DNA of 64,000 nucleotides from Rhodovulum sp. (lineage in GTDB: Bacteria > Pseudomonadota > Alphaproteobacteria > Rhodobacterales > Rhodobacteraceae). Location of the stretch: assembly GCA_020637615.1 (NCBI GenBank), contig JACKKC010000017.1:1-64000 (forward strand), given 5' to 3'. Every line of letters begins with the position of its first letter. The stretch's first letter is position 1. Made by a program: the position numbers and the translations under genes. The notes beneath the pieces were generated by a model, which did not search any database, was not told the DNA's origin, and saw only the letters and a list, made by a program, of their open reading frames with translations. Shown here piece after piece: positions 17,804 through 25,461 of the stretch.

Positions 17804-18597
17804 AATGACCAGCAAGTATGTTCCCCCGGCGATCAACCTCGTCTCCTTCAACTGTCCGCACTCGACCTGTGGAGCGCTGGCAAAGCAGTTCTGGTTCAGC
17901 GCACACGCTGACTGGATGGAAAAAGGACGAGACGCCCAGGGTAATGACACCGGAACAGGTGGAGACTCTGTTGCTCGATGACCTCCCGGACGAAGCCACT
18001 CGTAAGAGATTCAGGAAGATATTCGCCAGACTCGCGACAGGGCACCCCTTTCTTGAGGCTAACTCGAAGTACCGTAGCTTCGATGTGAGCAATGTTTCGT
18101 TCTCCCAGTGCTACGCCTGCAACGACATCGCCATCTGGATTTACGACCGGATGGTCTACCCGGTTCGGGGCGAGGCTCCCTTGCCCAACCCGGACCTGCC
18201 TGACGACATCCGCGCCGACTACGACGAGGCCAGCACCATCCTCGAGCTCTCGCCCAGGGGAGCGGCGGCGCTGCTCCGGCTCGGCATCCAGAAGCTATGC
18301 GCTCACCTGCTGGGCGAAGGGGGCCGATCCGTGGATGCCGACATCGCCGCGCTCGTCAAGCGCGGACTCGACGCTCGGGTGCAGCAGGCGCTCGATGTTG
18401 TTCGGGTTGTGGGCAACAACGCGGTGCATCGCGGGCAGATCGACCTCCGCGACGACCGGGCCACAGCCGAGAAGCTGTTCGGCCTCGTCAACCTCATCGC
18501 AGAGATCGAGATCACCCAGCGGAAGCACATCGCCGAGATGTACGCGGCGCTACCCGAGGGAGCGCTGAAGGCAATCGAGAAGCGGGACGGGAAGTAG
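17804..18597 (+). pseudogene. DUF4145 domain protein, frameshifted
   Basis: Two frames together give one DUF4145-type protein of about 264 residues. From ATG 17804 the first frame reads MTSKYVPPAINLVSFNCPH, a zinc-ribbon-like N terminus with C-P-H and T-C-G-A, up to ADWMEK. The rest (KDETPRVMTPEQVETLL onward, including SFSQCYACNDIAIWIYDRMV and VVGNNAVHRGQI) lies in the next frame to 18597. The switch coincides with a run of five A at 17920-17924; four A would restore one frame. The C-terminal helical part resembles HEPN-like DUF4145 proteins seen in mobile and defence contexts. Function unknown. Confidence 0.75.
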
Positions 18598-18635
18598 GGC
18601 GACCGTACAGCCCGAGCGGCTAGGCTGCCTCCACC

Positions 18636-19544
18636 CTATTCCGCCGCAGCGCCCAGTGCCTCTGTGCGGTCGCCCTGCGTCGGCTGCGGAGTGAAGCGGT
18701 AGACATGGTGGGCGAGTCGCTCGACCACACCGTGCTCGATGCCCGTCTGAAGGGGGCGATGCATCTTGCCGGCGGGCTCGCCGAGCGCCTGCGCCGCCTC
18801 CGCAATCGTGAACGGCCGGTCCCCGAAGGACGCCGCCAGCCGGTTCAGGCGGCGGGCATATCGCGGCTGCACGGCGAGAAGCGGTAGCTCCAGCGGCTGG
18901 GCGGGACCATGCTCCGCGATGAACGCCCTCGTCTGGGCCTCCCGCGTCGCGAGGATGGACGCCCGCTGGCGCTCGATGTTGTCGGGATCGTTCCTGACGC
19001 GTCGCATCTTCTCCCGGAACTCCGGCGTCTGGCAGGCGGCTCTTGCTGCGGCAGCAGCGCGGGCTTGATGCTCCGGGCTGAGCAACGTCTCCAGCATGTT
19101 GGCCCGGTAGTCGGGGTCCTCCCACTGCGCCTTGATGGCGGTCGACACCCGTTCCAGATAGTGGGGGTCCTGCCTCGCCACCGAGATGCGGGCGCGATAC
19201 TCCGGGTCAGCCCAGAGACGCCGAGCATCATCCCCAGAAAGTCCATCCCTGCCTTCATAGATGTTGAGGCACCTCTCGCCGAACACATGCCGGACAAGCC
19301 GAACGGCCCGCACCTCCTGGGCATTGACGCGGGAGACGGGGCCACGCCACAGAATCCGCCATTCCGCGATGCCATGCTTCCGGGCGGCGTTACGCCACGC
19401 CTTGCCGCTGCCCTTGTAGCCTGAGGGCAGCGGCCCGGAGCCCCTGAGCGGCCACGAGCAAGCATCTAGCCCAGCGGGCGCGTGCTTGCCGGTGTACACC
19501 CAGGGATCGGCGCGGAAGATGTAGACGACGGCGGTTGCAGTCAC
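18636..19544 (-). CDS. GIY-YIG homing-type endonuclease
   Basis: From a GTG at 19544, 302 residues. The N terminus has the GIY-YIG-like VVYIFRADPWVYTGKH, then GSGKAWRNAARKHGI, closely matching the phage Seg-type layout in which GSGK...A..KHG follows the catalytic start. The middle carries repeated DPEYRARIS, DPHYLERVS, DPDYRANML, TPEFREKM units like NUMOD-type DNA-binding modules, and the end looks like a winged helix (FTIAEAAQALGEPAGKMHR). It is the last gene of the leftward phage-like operon; the GTG overlaps the stop of the 29-residue ORF. Probably a free-standing homing nuclease. Confidence 0.72.
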   Translation of the reverse strand: MTATAVVYIFRADPWVYTGKHAPAGLDACSWPLRGSGPLPSGYKGSGKAWRNAARKHGIAEWRILWRGPVSRVNAQEVRAVRLVRHVFGERCLNIYEGRDGLSGDDARRLWADPEYRARISVARQDPHYLERVSTAIKAQWEDPDYRANMLETLLSPEHQARAAAAARAACQTPEFREKMRRVRNDPDNIERQRASILATREAQTRAFIAEHGPAQPLELPLLAVQPRYARRLNRLAASFGDRPFTIAEAAQALGEPAGKMHRPLQTGIEHGVVERLAHHVYRFTPQPTQGDRTEALGAAAE

Positions 19545-19630
19545 TCGCCCGCCACACGCATGACGCAGCCGAGGACGATGCCGGCGGGAATGTTGGCGAT
19601 GGCCCAGGCGAGGAGAATGGCGGCGATCAT
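19541..19630 (-). CDS. 29-residue membrane microprotein
   Basis: Between the 65-residue gene and the GIY-YIG gene an ATG at 19630 opens a 29-codon frame: MIAAILLAWAIANIPAGIVL then GCVMRVAGE. It is almost entirely one membrane helix. Its ATG overlaps the preceding stop (ATGA) and its own stop overlaps the next GTG start (GTGA), which argues strongly for translation. Role unknown; such peptides occur among phage lysis or regulatory genes. Confidence 0.6.
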   Translation of the reverse strand: MIAAILLAWAIANIPAGIVLGCVMRVAGE

Positions 19631-19824
19631 GCCAGCGACTCCGCGACGATCTGGACCTCGACCAGAAGCTCCTTGGCCTGCTCACCCTCGTTGATGACGT
19701 AGCTGAGCGCCGTAGCGGCGGAGAGGAGCCATTCGCCGATGAAGGTGCGCTCCTCGCTCGAACGGGCCTCGAACAGCGCAAGCGTCGCAGCGTCGAGAGT
19801 ATCGCGGACATTCTTGAGAATCAT
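19627..19824 (-). CDS. Hypothetical 65-residue helical protein
   Basis: MILKNVRDTLDAATLALFEA, then an acidic helical region SSEERTFIGEWLLSAATALS and EQAKELLVEVQIVAESLA. Soluble and mostly helical by composition; no family recognised. It is translationally coupled to the 29-residue membrane ORF that follows. Lies in the phage-derived block. Confidence 0.55.
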   Translation of the reverse strand: MILKNVRDTLDAATLALFEARSSEERTFIGEWLLSAATALSYVINEGEQAKELLVEVQIVAESLA

Positions 19825-19911
19825 GACAGTAACACCGAAGTATAGACCGCCGGATCAGCGGCCCGAGTACAGCTACGGTCACGCCTCCGGCGGGCGAAAG
19901 GATCAATCCCT

Positions 19912-20112
19912 CTAAAGGTTTATGCGCCTACGGGGCTGGCGAGCCTCCCACGCCTCCAGATCGGTCCAGTGCCAAGCTATTATTCCGCTCGGTGCCTTGA
20001 CCGGCCGGGGAAACTGGTCGTGCTCGATCATGCGAGCCAGGGCTCGGCCGCTGATGCCCAGGCGAGCGCTGACGGCGTTACTGTAGATGAAATCGCGCTC
20101 GTCATGCCGCAT
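19912..20112 (-). CDS. AlpA/excisionase-like DNA-binding protein
   Basis: From ATG 20112, 66 residues: RDFIYSNAVSARLGISGRAL, ARMIEHDQFPRPVKAPSG and IAWHWTDLEAWEARQ. This is the AlpA/MerR-like winged HTH layout in which a site-specific helix is followed by FP.P and a W..DLEAW end, as found in phage and satellite excisionase/activators. The 5' end overlaps the 107-residue gene. Probably controls element genes or excision. Confidence 0.75.
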   Translation of the reverse strand: MRHDERDFIYSNAVSARLGISGRALARMIEHDQFPRPVKAPSGIIAWHWTDLEAWEARQPRRRINL

Positions 20113-20425
20113 GACGCAGGCTCCTCTTCGCTTGACGGATAGGGTTGGCAGGGCCGAAGGCTTGGCGGGCATGGGCCTGACGGTCGGCGTGGGGACGGGC
20201 GGCGAGGGCGCGGAGGCGATCGCGGGCTTGGTCGGCGTCGATGCCCAGACTCCACGCGATGAAGTCGAAGTCCTTCGTGCCCAGCCAGCGCAGAGCGTCG
20301 CGGCGGTCCTTGTCGCCGTCGGCGCGGCACAGGTCGCGGATGGCGACCTCGAACACAGCGGCCCAGAGCGCCCGCTCCGGGGAGAGCGGTCCCCGGATGG
20401 GTTCGGCGTTGGTGTTCCGGCTCAT
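20102..20425 (-). CDS. Hypothetical phage protein, 107 residues
   Basis: RALWAAVFEVAIRDLCRA and DKDRRDALRWLGTKDFDFIA then WSLGIDADQARDRLRALAA resemble a small phage protein type that combines a helical bundle with an HTH-like end. No function recognised. It overlaps neighbours at both ends (4 bases upstream, 11 downstream), consistent with an operon of coupled genes. Confidence 0.6.
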   Translation of the reverse strand: MSRNTNAEPIRGPLSPERALWAAVFEVAIRDLCRADGDKDRRDALRWLGTKDFDFIAWSLGIDADQARDRLRALAARPHADRQAHARQAFGPANPIRQAKRSLRHAA

Positions 20426-20661
20426 TTCTTCCGCCGCATAAAGATGACGCGCAGGTACTCCTCGCGCTCCTCCGGGCTCTTCCGGGCGAGGCCCTTCATC
20501 TTCGCGGGCACCTCGGCCTTGTTGAGCAGGGAGCAGAGACCCGCGAACCTATCGCTGTGGACGTAGTCGACGGCTTCGTCCCGCTCCGCGCTGTCCGGCC
20601 CGCACAGGTCGAACAGCAGCTGGAGGTGCAGCATCGTGAAGGCTGCTAGCTCCTGGTTCAC
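20422..20661 (-). CDS. Hypothetical phage protein, 79 residues
   Basis: A GTG start at 20661 overlaps the preceding stop (GTGA) and yields 79 residues: VNQELAAFTMLHLQLLFDLC, GPDSAERDEAVDYVHSDRFA and KSPEEREEYLRVIFMRRKK. No recognised family. The junctions at both ends are 4-base overlaps, so I accept the GTG although no ATG-start version of this length exists. Confidence 0.55.
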   Translation of the reverse strand: MNQELAAFTMLHLQLLFDLCGPDSAERDEAVDYVHSDRFAGLCSLLNKAEVPAKMKGLARKSPEEREEYLRVIFMRRKK

Positions 20662-21029
20662 CGGATGATCTCCGCGGTGGGAGCCCAGCCGGCGGGGCGT
20701 GTGTCCACGAAGAGCTTGAAGTGCTCTTCGTGCACACTCTCGCGCAGCACTACGCGGCCGGGCGCGGCGACGTGACCGTACGGAAAGTGGCCGTAGGGGA
20801 CCTCCTCCATTGGGAGAAGGCCAAATATGGCCATCGCCCAATGAGCGTGGCCAAGGTTCTGGGCGTCTGCTTGGTTCAGGATGTCGTACGGAGCCGGGGT
20901 CGACGTCCGGGCGAAGGCGGCGTCGATGGCGGCGCGTACCTTGGGCGCGGCGCGGTCGCGGACCGTGGCCCAGAGGGCGGGCGTCATGTCGGCGCGCGGC
21001 TGCGGCGCGTCCTTCCGCACCGTGATCAT
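20658..21029 (-). CDS. Hypothetical phage protein, 123 residues
   Basis: MITVRKDAPQPRADMTPALW, VRAAIDAAFARTSTPAPYDI and HWAMAIFGLLPMEEVPYGHF; no recognised domain. It couples to the 127-residue gene upstream and the 79-residue gene downstream by 4-base overlaps. Codon use is ordinary for the genome. Confidence 0.55.
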   Translation of the reverse strand: MITVRKDAPQPRADMTPALWATVRDRAAPKVRAAIDAAFARTSTPAPYDILNQADAQNLGHAHWAMAIFGLLPMEEVPYGHFPYGHVAAPGRVVLRESVHEEHFKLFVDTRPAGWAPTAEIIR

Positions 21030-21409
21030 TGCGGTCGCGCCTCCGGCAGAACCTCGACCTTCGGGTTTTGTCCCCGGTTCGCGAGGCAGCCTTCGCTGAA
21101 GATGCGATAGGCGACGTAGTGGGCCTGGTCGCGGACCTGGACCCGCTCTTCCAGCGGCCCGTAGCCCAGGGACACGTAGTGGTCACCGTAGGTGGAGGGC
21201 AGGTAGCCATGGAGGGCCAGAACAACGTGCTCTGGCGCTCCATGTCTCGCGGCAGCGATCCGCACGTCATGGATGGTCGGAGCGTCCATCGACATGACCT
21301 CGTTCATCGTGTCGATGACCTCGCCGGGTAGTTGGTCGAGCAGTTCGAAGAACCGATCGGTGATCATCCCTTCCCACTCCTTCTTGGTCAGCCCGAGCCG
21401 CCGCTTCAT
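21026..21409 (-). CDS. Hypothetical phage protein, 127 residues
   Basis: Begins MKRRLGLTKKEWEGMITDRF and contains VIDTMNEVMSMDAPTIHDVR and YGDHYVSLGYGPLEERVQVR. No family recognised. The ATG overlaps the last codon of the frameshifted gene upstream (21406-22136), which identifies the correct 3' frame of that gene. Confidence 0.55.
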   Translation of the reverse strand: MKRRLGLTKKEWEGMITDRFFELLDQLPGEVIDTMNEVMSMDAPTIHDVRIAAARHGAPEHVVLALHGYLPSTYGDHYVSLGYGPLEERVQVRDQAHYVAYRIFSEGCLANRGQNPKVEVLPEARPQ

Positions 21410-22136
21410 CCCAGCGCTCCGATCGCGTCGGCGGCCTTGGCGGTGGGGCTGTTCTTCTTGGCGATCACCTTCGTGAAGGCGGTCAGGAGGTGGCCGGAGG
21501 CCCGCTCCACCCGCGAGAGCACCTCGCGCGTGGCGCGGAGCTGCCGGTTGTCCACGGGGCGAAGGCTTCCGCCGCCATCTCGCGGACGAGGGTGTGCGTC
21601 TCGTCGTTGAGGCCGGAGAGGTAGCCCGGTGCGTCGAGGACGGCGGCGACGTCCGACTTCTTGCCGGCGGTGATCAGCGAACGGACGAAGTCCATGCGCT
21701 GGTTGTCCTTCAGCCCCTTCACATGCTGGCGGATTTCGGCGCCGATTGGGGTCTTGGCGTAGGGGTCCGTGATCGCACTGGCGATGCGAGTCTCCAGCGC
21801 GGTCACGTGCCGGTTCAGCGCCGTGGTCTGCCGGTCCACGAACTTCGCGCTGGTGTCGAACGCCCGCTCGGCGGCAGCGATCAGGTCCTTGGAGGGCAGC
21901 GAGACCTCGGCCACCCGCCCGCGGACGAGCTGGTTCGTCTTCGGGCTGACGGCGTCCCACGCGGCGGTGGCGTCGTGCAACTTTCCGAGAGTTGAATAAA
22001 TCTCGGAAAGTGCCCCAAGCCCGTCCTTCAGGACGTGGAACCCGATGGTGTTGGCCTGGTTGAGCACGTTCTCATGCTCGGCCAGGACGCCGGGATGGAT
22101 GTCCGCCGGAATGTCGGTGCGGATGTCGATGGTCAC
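21406..22136 (-). pseudogene. Phage-type hypothetical protein, frameshifted
   Basis: From ATG 22136 the frame reads MTIDIRTDIPADIHPGVLAE through DETHTLVREMAAEAFAP and then runs off into an arginine-rich tail stopping at 21483. The adjacent frame continues naturally with VDNRQLRATREVLSRVERAS to AADAIGALG, ending at 21406 with an ATGA overlap to the next gene. One missing base in a four-G run (21556-21559 on the plus strand) explains it. The restored protein is about 243 residues, helical, and reminiscent of phage assembly or scaffold-type proteins, but no function is assigned. Confidence 0.7.
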
Positions 22137-22357
22137 GATTGAGCTCCTTGGTAGTGCTCGAAGCCTCGGGCGAAGTTCGCCGCGTTGGTCGGCCCAGGGT
22201 GATCCGCGAAGTAGCGGAGGAACTGGAGGATCGGGTCCTCGCAGTGGGTGAAGTCGAGGCAGGGGACCGGGCCGGGGCAGCGGCGCGCGCCGGGGTACAT
22301 CGTGCCCAGGTCGCGGGACTCCCGCGCGGCGGCGAGGAAGGCGCGGAGGCTACCCAT
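22133..22357 (-). CDS. Hypothetical phage protein, 74 residues
   Basis: MGSLRAFLAAARESRDLGTM, then CPGPVPCLDFTHCEDPILQF with four cysteines, and LRYFADHPGPTNAANFARGF. The Cys/His content suggests a possible metal site, but none is proven. It overlaps the terminase-like gene upstream by 8 bases and the next gene by 4. Confidence 0.55.
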   Translation of the reverse strand: MGSLRAFLAAARESRDLGTMYPGARRCPGPVPCLDFTHCEDPILQFLRYFADHPGPTNAANFARGFEHYQGAQS

Positions 22358-22901
22358 CGGTCTCGTCCTGATGGGCGATCGTGAGGGGCTCCCGCTTGTC
22401 GGCAATCTCGCCCAAGAGGTCGAGGAGCTGGTCGGCCCGGTCGGGCGCGAGCAGGTGGATGTCCGACATCGAGAGGTAGATGTGTCCGTGACGGTGGGTG
22501 TGATCCACCGATCCGGACATCTCCACCTGCCGCTTCTCGCTCCACTCGTCCGGGTTGAGCTTCCGGGCGACCGCGAGGAGCAACTTGTTGTCGTAGATGG
22601 GTTCCTGGCCGACGAGCTCGCCCTTCGAGAAGATCGGCCGGTAGGTCGGCTCCATCGCACGGCGCATGATCTCGTTCTCGACGCGGCCCAGAGCGGTGGC
22701 CATCGAGTCTTCCCACGCGGCGGCGAACTCGGGATCCCGGTCGCGCAGGTCGGTGAAGGTGCGGATCGCGGCGCGCTTGCCCGTCGAGTGCGGGCTGGCG
22801 GCCCGCGCGGCGGCGGGAGGCGATCCCGTCTCTGCGAGAACCTTGAGGAAGGTCGCCTTTCGGGCCTCGGTAAGTGGTTGGTAGCCGCGAACCTGCTTCA
22901 T
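22350..22901 (-). CDS. Phage terminase small subunit-like protein
   Basis: 183 residues. An N-terminal HTH region (FLKVLAETGSPPAAARAASP) is followed by RDRDPEFAAAWEDSMATALG, VENEIMRRAMEPTYRPIF and YDNKLLLAVARKLNPDEWSE, the pattern of phage small terminases/DNA-packaging HTH proteins. No large terminase follows, so packaging is not complete here. First gene of the leftward phage-like operon, divergent from the MltR-fusion gene with 94 bases between. Confidence 0.68.
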   Translation of the reverse strand: MKQVRGYQPLTEARKATFLKVLAETGSPPAAARAASPHSTGKRAAIRTFTDLRDRDPEFAAAWEDSMATALGRVENEIMRRAMEPTYRPIFSKGELVGQEPIYDNKLLLAVARKLNPDEWSEKRQVEMSGSVDHTHRHGHIYLSMSDIHLLAPDRADQLLDLLGEIADKREPLTIAHQDETDG

Positions 22902-22995
22902 GCGATCAGGTTAGCGGTTGGGTCGGGTGCCTCGCCGGGGGGTTGATCCGGAGCGCCCATCTAGTCGAAGATTGCTTGCTGCGGAGGCGGATGGC

Positions 22996-23760
22996 ATGGC
23001 GTACACGTCGGTTCGGTCGCCACGGTGGGTGGACGCTACCCACACGCGAATCGACTGTTTCGTCAAGTTCATGCACCTCAAGGTGGAGGTGCCGTTCACC
23101 GCAGATTCAAAGGATGCCGGAGAGGGGCCGGAGATATTCGCCCGGTGCGCGGCAGGGGAGTTCGGCGAGGTCGCCGAATATGTGCCCGAACCGGAACCTG
23201 TGAAGGTCGTGGCGGGCGGGGTGCCCAAGCTGGTGCAGGGGTGGCCCGAGGTCGAGGAGCTTATCAAGCAGGCCAACACCGAGGTGGCCAGGGGTACGCC
23301 GAGGGGGATCATCCTCGTTTGGTCCACGATGATTGAGGCGATGCTCGGAAGGATTCTGGAGTCCTTCCTGGTTGACAACGCGATCTCGCGAAAACTGATC
23401 TGGGACGATGCGCAAAGCTCCCTTGGCACATTCTCGGGGCGGTCGAAGGTCTGCTTTGCTCTTGGACTGATCTCGCGACGCGAGTTGACGGTGTGCGACA
23501 AGATTCGGGCAGTGAGGAATGTGGCTGCCCACGAGTGGAACGTGGACCTGAAGAACGAAGCCTTCAGGGCCAAGGCGATCCCAGCCCTGAAGGCTCTGTA
23601 CTATCTGGATCACGCCAAGCTGTATGAGTGGAACGAGAACGACCTTAGCTTCTTGATCTTGCATATTTATGCGGGATCGTGTGGCTTCCTAGCGGTCAGA
23701 CTTGCGGAGCGTCTGGTCGACATAGCGGGGGAGCGTCGGCCCGAACGGAACGATGCGTGA
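22996..23760 (+). CDS. Phage N-terminal domain fused to MltR-like domain
   Basis: About 254 residues. The first 70 or so (THTRIDCFVKFMHLKVEVPF, PEIFARCAAGEFGEVAEYVP) look like a recurring phage protein segment. The rest matches the mannitol-repressor (MltR) fold: RGIILVWSTMIEAMLGRILE, LGTFSGRSKVCFALGLISR and VCDKIRAVRNVAAHEWNVDL, with the RN..AH signature. MltR-type proteins are helical and not classical HTH repressors; some occur in defence or phage settings. Start MAYTSVRSPRW at 22996 is favoured over 22918. Confidence 0.62.
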   Translation: MAYTSVRSPRWVDATHTRIDCFVKFMHLKVEVPFTADSKDAGEGPEIFARCAAGEFGEVAEYVPEPEPVKVVAGGVPKLVQGWPEVEELIKQANTEVARGTPRGIILVWSTMIEAMLGRILESFLVDNAISRKLIWDDAQSSLGTFSGRSKVCFALGLISRRELTVCDKIRAVRNVAAHEWNVDLKNEAFRAKAIPALKALYYLDHAKLYEWNENDLSFLILHIYAGSCGFLAVRLAERLVDIAGERRPERNDA

Positions 23761-23989
23761 ATCCACGCAGAGTTGGCTGGTGCTCGTGAGCCCTTGGATC
23801 GGTTTACCCAAGTACCGGCAGGGGGGTGTTCGGCTCCGCCCCTATTAAGGGTCCGCTCGGGTCGGTGCGGGCCGGAGCGTGCAAGGGACCCGCGCCGGGC
23901 GGGCCGGTTCCGGGGGCGCGCAGGGGGCGCCGCTGGATCAGGGGTCGGGTAAGCCCAGGCGGGAGGGACGGGGGTTCCAGGTCCTTGCG

Positions 23990-24019
23990 GCGACCTACAG
24001 CGACCGCAGGCGACCGTAG
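23990..24019 (+). repeat. Three 10-bp repeats, GCGACCnnnn
   Basis: GCGACCTACA, GCGACCGCAG and GCGACCGTAG follow one another with exactly 10-base period, i.e. one helical turn. Such phasing is seen in iteron or regulator-binding sites, but here no replication gene is adjacent. Confidence 0.45.
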
Positions 24020-24144
24020 GCGGGCGGGCGGCTTACCTACATCGGCGCGGGCGGGACCGACTGCAGCGTCGGCCTACGCGCGCATGATCTTCTTGACGCG
24101 GGCGCGCGGGTAAGCGGGTTGCATGCCGAAGCCCCGGCGGGTGA

Positions 24145-24168
24145 GGCTCGGGCTCGGGCTCGGGCTCG
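24145..24168 (+). repeat. Tandem hexamer (GGCTCG)x4
   Basis: Four perfect copies, then a degenerate one. A simple repeat prone to slippage; no coding role seen. Confidence 0.7.
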
Positions 24169-24192
24169 GGGTCGGCGCGGTGTGGGCGGCGG

Positions 24193-24330
24193 TTACTTGA
24201 CGATGAAGCCGATCTTGATGGAGCCGCCCTTCCGCTCCACCATGTCCTTCCCGTACCATGACTGGAGCCGCTTGACCCGGCGCTTGATCTCCGCAACCTC
24301 GACGCCCAGCGCGGCGGCGGCGTCCTGCAT
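24193..24330 (-). pseudogene. Truncated HTH-like protein at element junction
   Basis: Reading leftward from ATG 24330 to the TAA at 24193 gives 45 residues: MQDAAAALGVEVAEIKRRVK then RLQSWYGKDMVERKGGSIKI and GFIVK. The first part resembles the second half of an HTH (AAALGVEVAEIKRRVKRLQ). It begins exactly where trbF sequence is broken, so it is probably the 3' end of a gene cut at that junction rather than a full gene. Confidence 0.45.
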
Positions 24331-24331
24331 C

Positions 24332-24505
24332 GTGACGGTCTGGACCGAGCGGCGCTACGAGGATGGCAAGCTCGCCACGACCGAACGCTGGACCGCCATC
24401 CTGACCATCGCGTTTCAACCGCCGCGCGACGCCGAACGCCTCAAGGCCAATCCGCTCGGCATCTATGTCAACGCCATCAACTGGTCGCGGGAGATGGGCC
24501 AATGA
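24332..24505 (+). pseudogene. trbF: 3' remnant of trbF
   Basis: The frame ending at 24505 reads VTVWTERRYEDGKLATTERW, TAILTIAFQPPRDAERLKAN and PLGIYVNAINWSREMGQ, the C terminus of the TrbF conjugation protein (VirB8-like). Only the last 57 residues of a normally ~230-residue protein remain; upstream sequence is unrelated. Its stop overlaps the trbG start, as in intact trb operons. Confidence 0.85.
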
Positions 24506-25461
24506 GCAGCGCTATCCGCAAGCCCGCAATGGCGGCCGTTCTCCTTTCGGCGACCATGCTCGCCGGGTGCGCTACCAACCGCCCGCCGGAAATCAGCTAC
24601 GACAACAGCGTCCCGCCGCTGCCGGCCATTCCCGCCGCTGTGACGGATGAGCGGCTGAAGCCGATCCATGTCCCGCCAGCCTGGACCTTTGCGCGCGGCG
24701 GCACGGCAGGGGCGACACCGACCGCGCGGGTTGAGAATGCCAATGCCGCAGCCCGCGTTCAGCCGCGCCGCGAGGGCTACTTCAACGCCATTCAAGTCTA
24801 TCCGTGGAGCGAAGGCGCGCTGTATCAGGTCTATGCCGCTCCCGGCCAGATCACGAACATCGCGCTCGAACCCGGCGAGAGCCTGACCGGCGCAGGCCCG
24901 ATCGCGGCCGGCGACACCGCCCGCTGGATCATCGGCGACACCGAATCCGGGTCCGGCGTCGCCCGCCGCGTCCATGTGCTGGTGAAGCCGACACGCGCCG
25001 ACATCACCACCAATCTCGTCATCACCACCGACAGGCGCACCTACATGGTCGAGCTGCGCTCCGGCGAGAAGCCCTATATGCCCGCCGTCGCCTGGGCCTA
25101 TCCGCGGCCGGCAGGCGGCGGGCGTCAGGCCACCCCGGCAACGCCGGTCATTCCGGCCGTCGCCGCGCGTAATTATCGCTACGGCCTGACCGGCAGCAGA
25201 AATCCGCCCTGGAAGCCCGTCGCCGTCTATGACGACGGCCGCCGTGTCTATGTCGAATTCCCGCGCGGCATCGTGCAGGGCGAGATGCCTCCGATCTTCG
25301 TCATCGGCCCCGAGGGCGAGGCGCAGATCGCCAACATCCGCATCCATCAACACATCCTGATCGTCGATCGCCTGTTCGGCGCGGCCGAGTTGCGTCTTGG
25401 CGGCGGCGACCGCCAGCAGACCGTCAGGATCGTCCGTACCGACGGGAGACCGCAATCATGA
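24502..25461 (+). CDS. trbG: TrbG, conjugal transfer protein (VirB9-like)
   Basis: 319 residues. An N-terminal lipoprotein-type signal with LLSATMLAGCATNRPPE, then the VirB9/TrbG beta-rich domain: ALYQVYAAPGQITNIALEPG, DTARWIIGDTESGSG, TNLVITTDRRTYMVELRSGE, and at the end GEAQIANIRIHQHILIVDRL. It forms part of the outer-membrane core complex of a P-type conjugative type IV secretion system. It looks intact, but the upstream operon is gone. Confidence 0.92.
   Translation: MSSAIRKPAMAAVLLSATMLAGCATNRPPEISYDNSVPPLPAIPAAVTDERLKPIHVPPAWTFARGGTAGATPTARVENANAAARVQPRREGYFNAIQVYPWSEGALYQVYAAPGQITNIALEPGESLTGAGPIAAGDTARWIIGDTESGSGVARRVHVLVKPTRADITTNLVITTDRRTYMVELRSGEKPYMPAVAWAYPRPAGGGRQATPATPVIPAVAARNYRYGLTGSRNPPWKPVAVYDDGRRVYVEFPRGIVQGEMPPIFVIGPEGEAQIANIRIHQHILIVDRLFGAAELRLGGGDRQQTVRIVRTDGRPQS

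Larger units (their letters stand above)
23761..24192. other. Non-coding stretch with short repeats
   Basis: No gene is evident over 432 bases. It contains three 10-bp-spaced GCGACC repeats (23990-24019) and four tandem GGCTCG units (24145-24168), both listed separately. It divides the phage-like block from the conjugation remnant. Confidence 0.5.
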
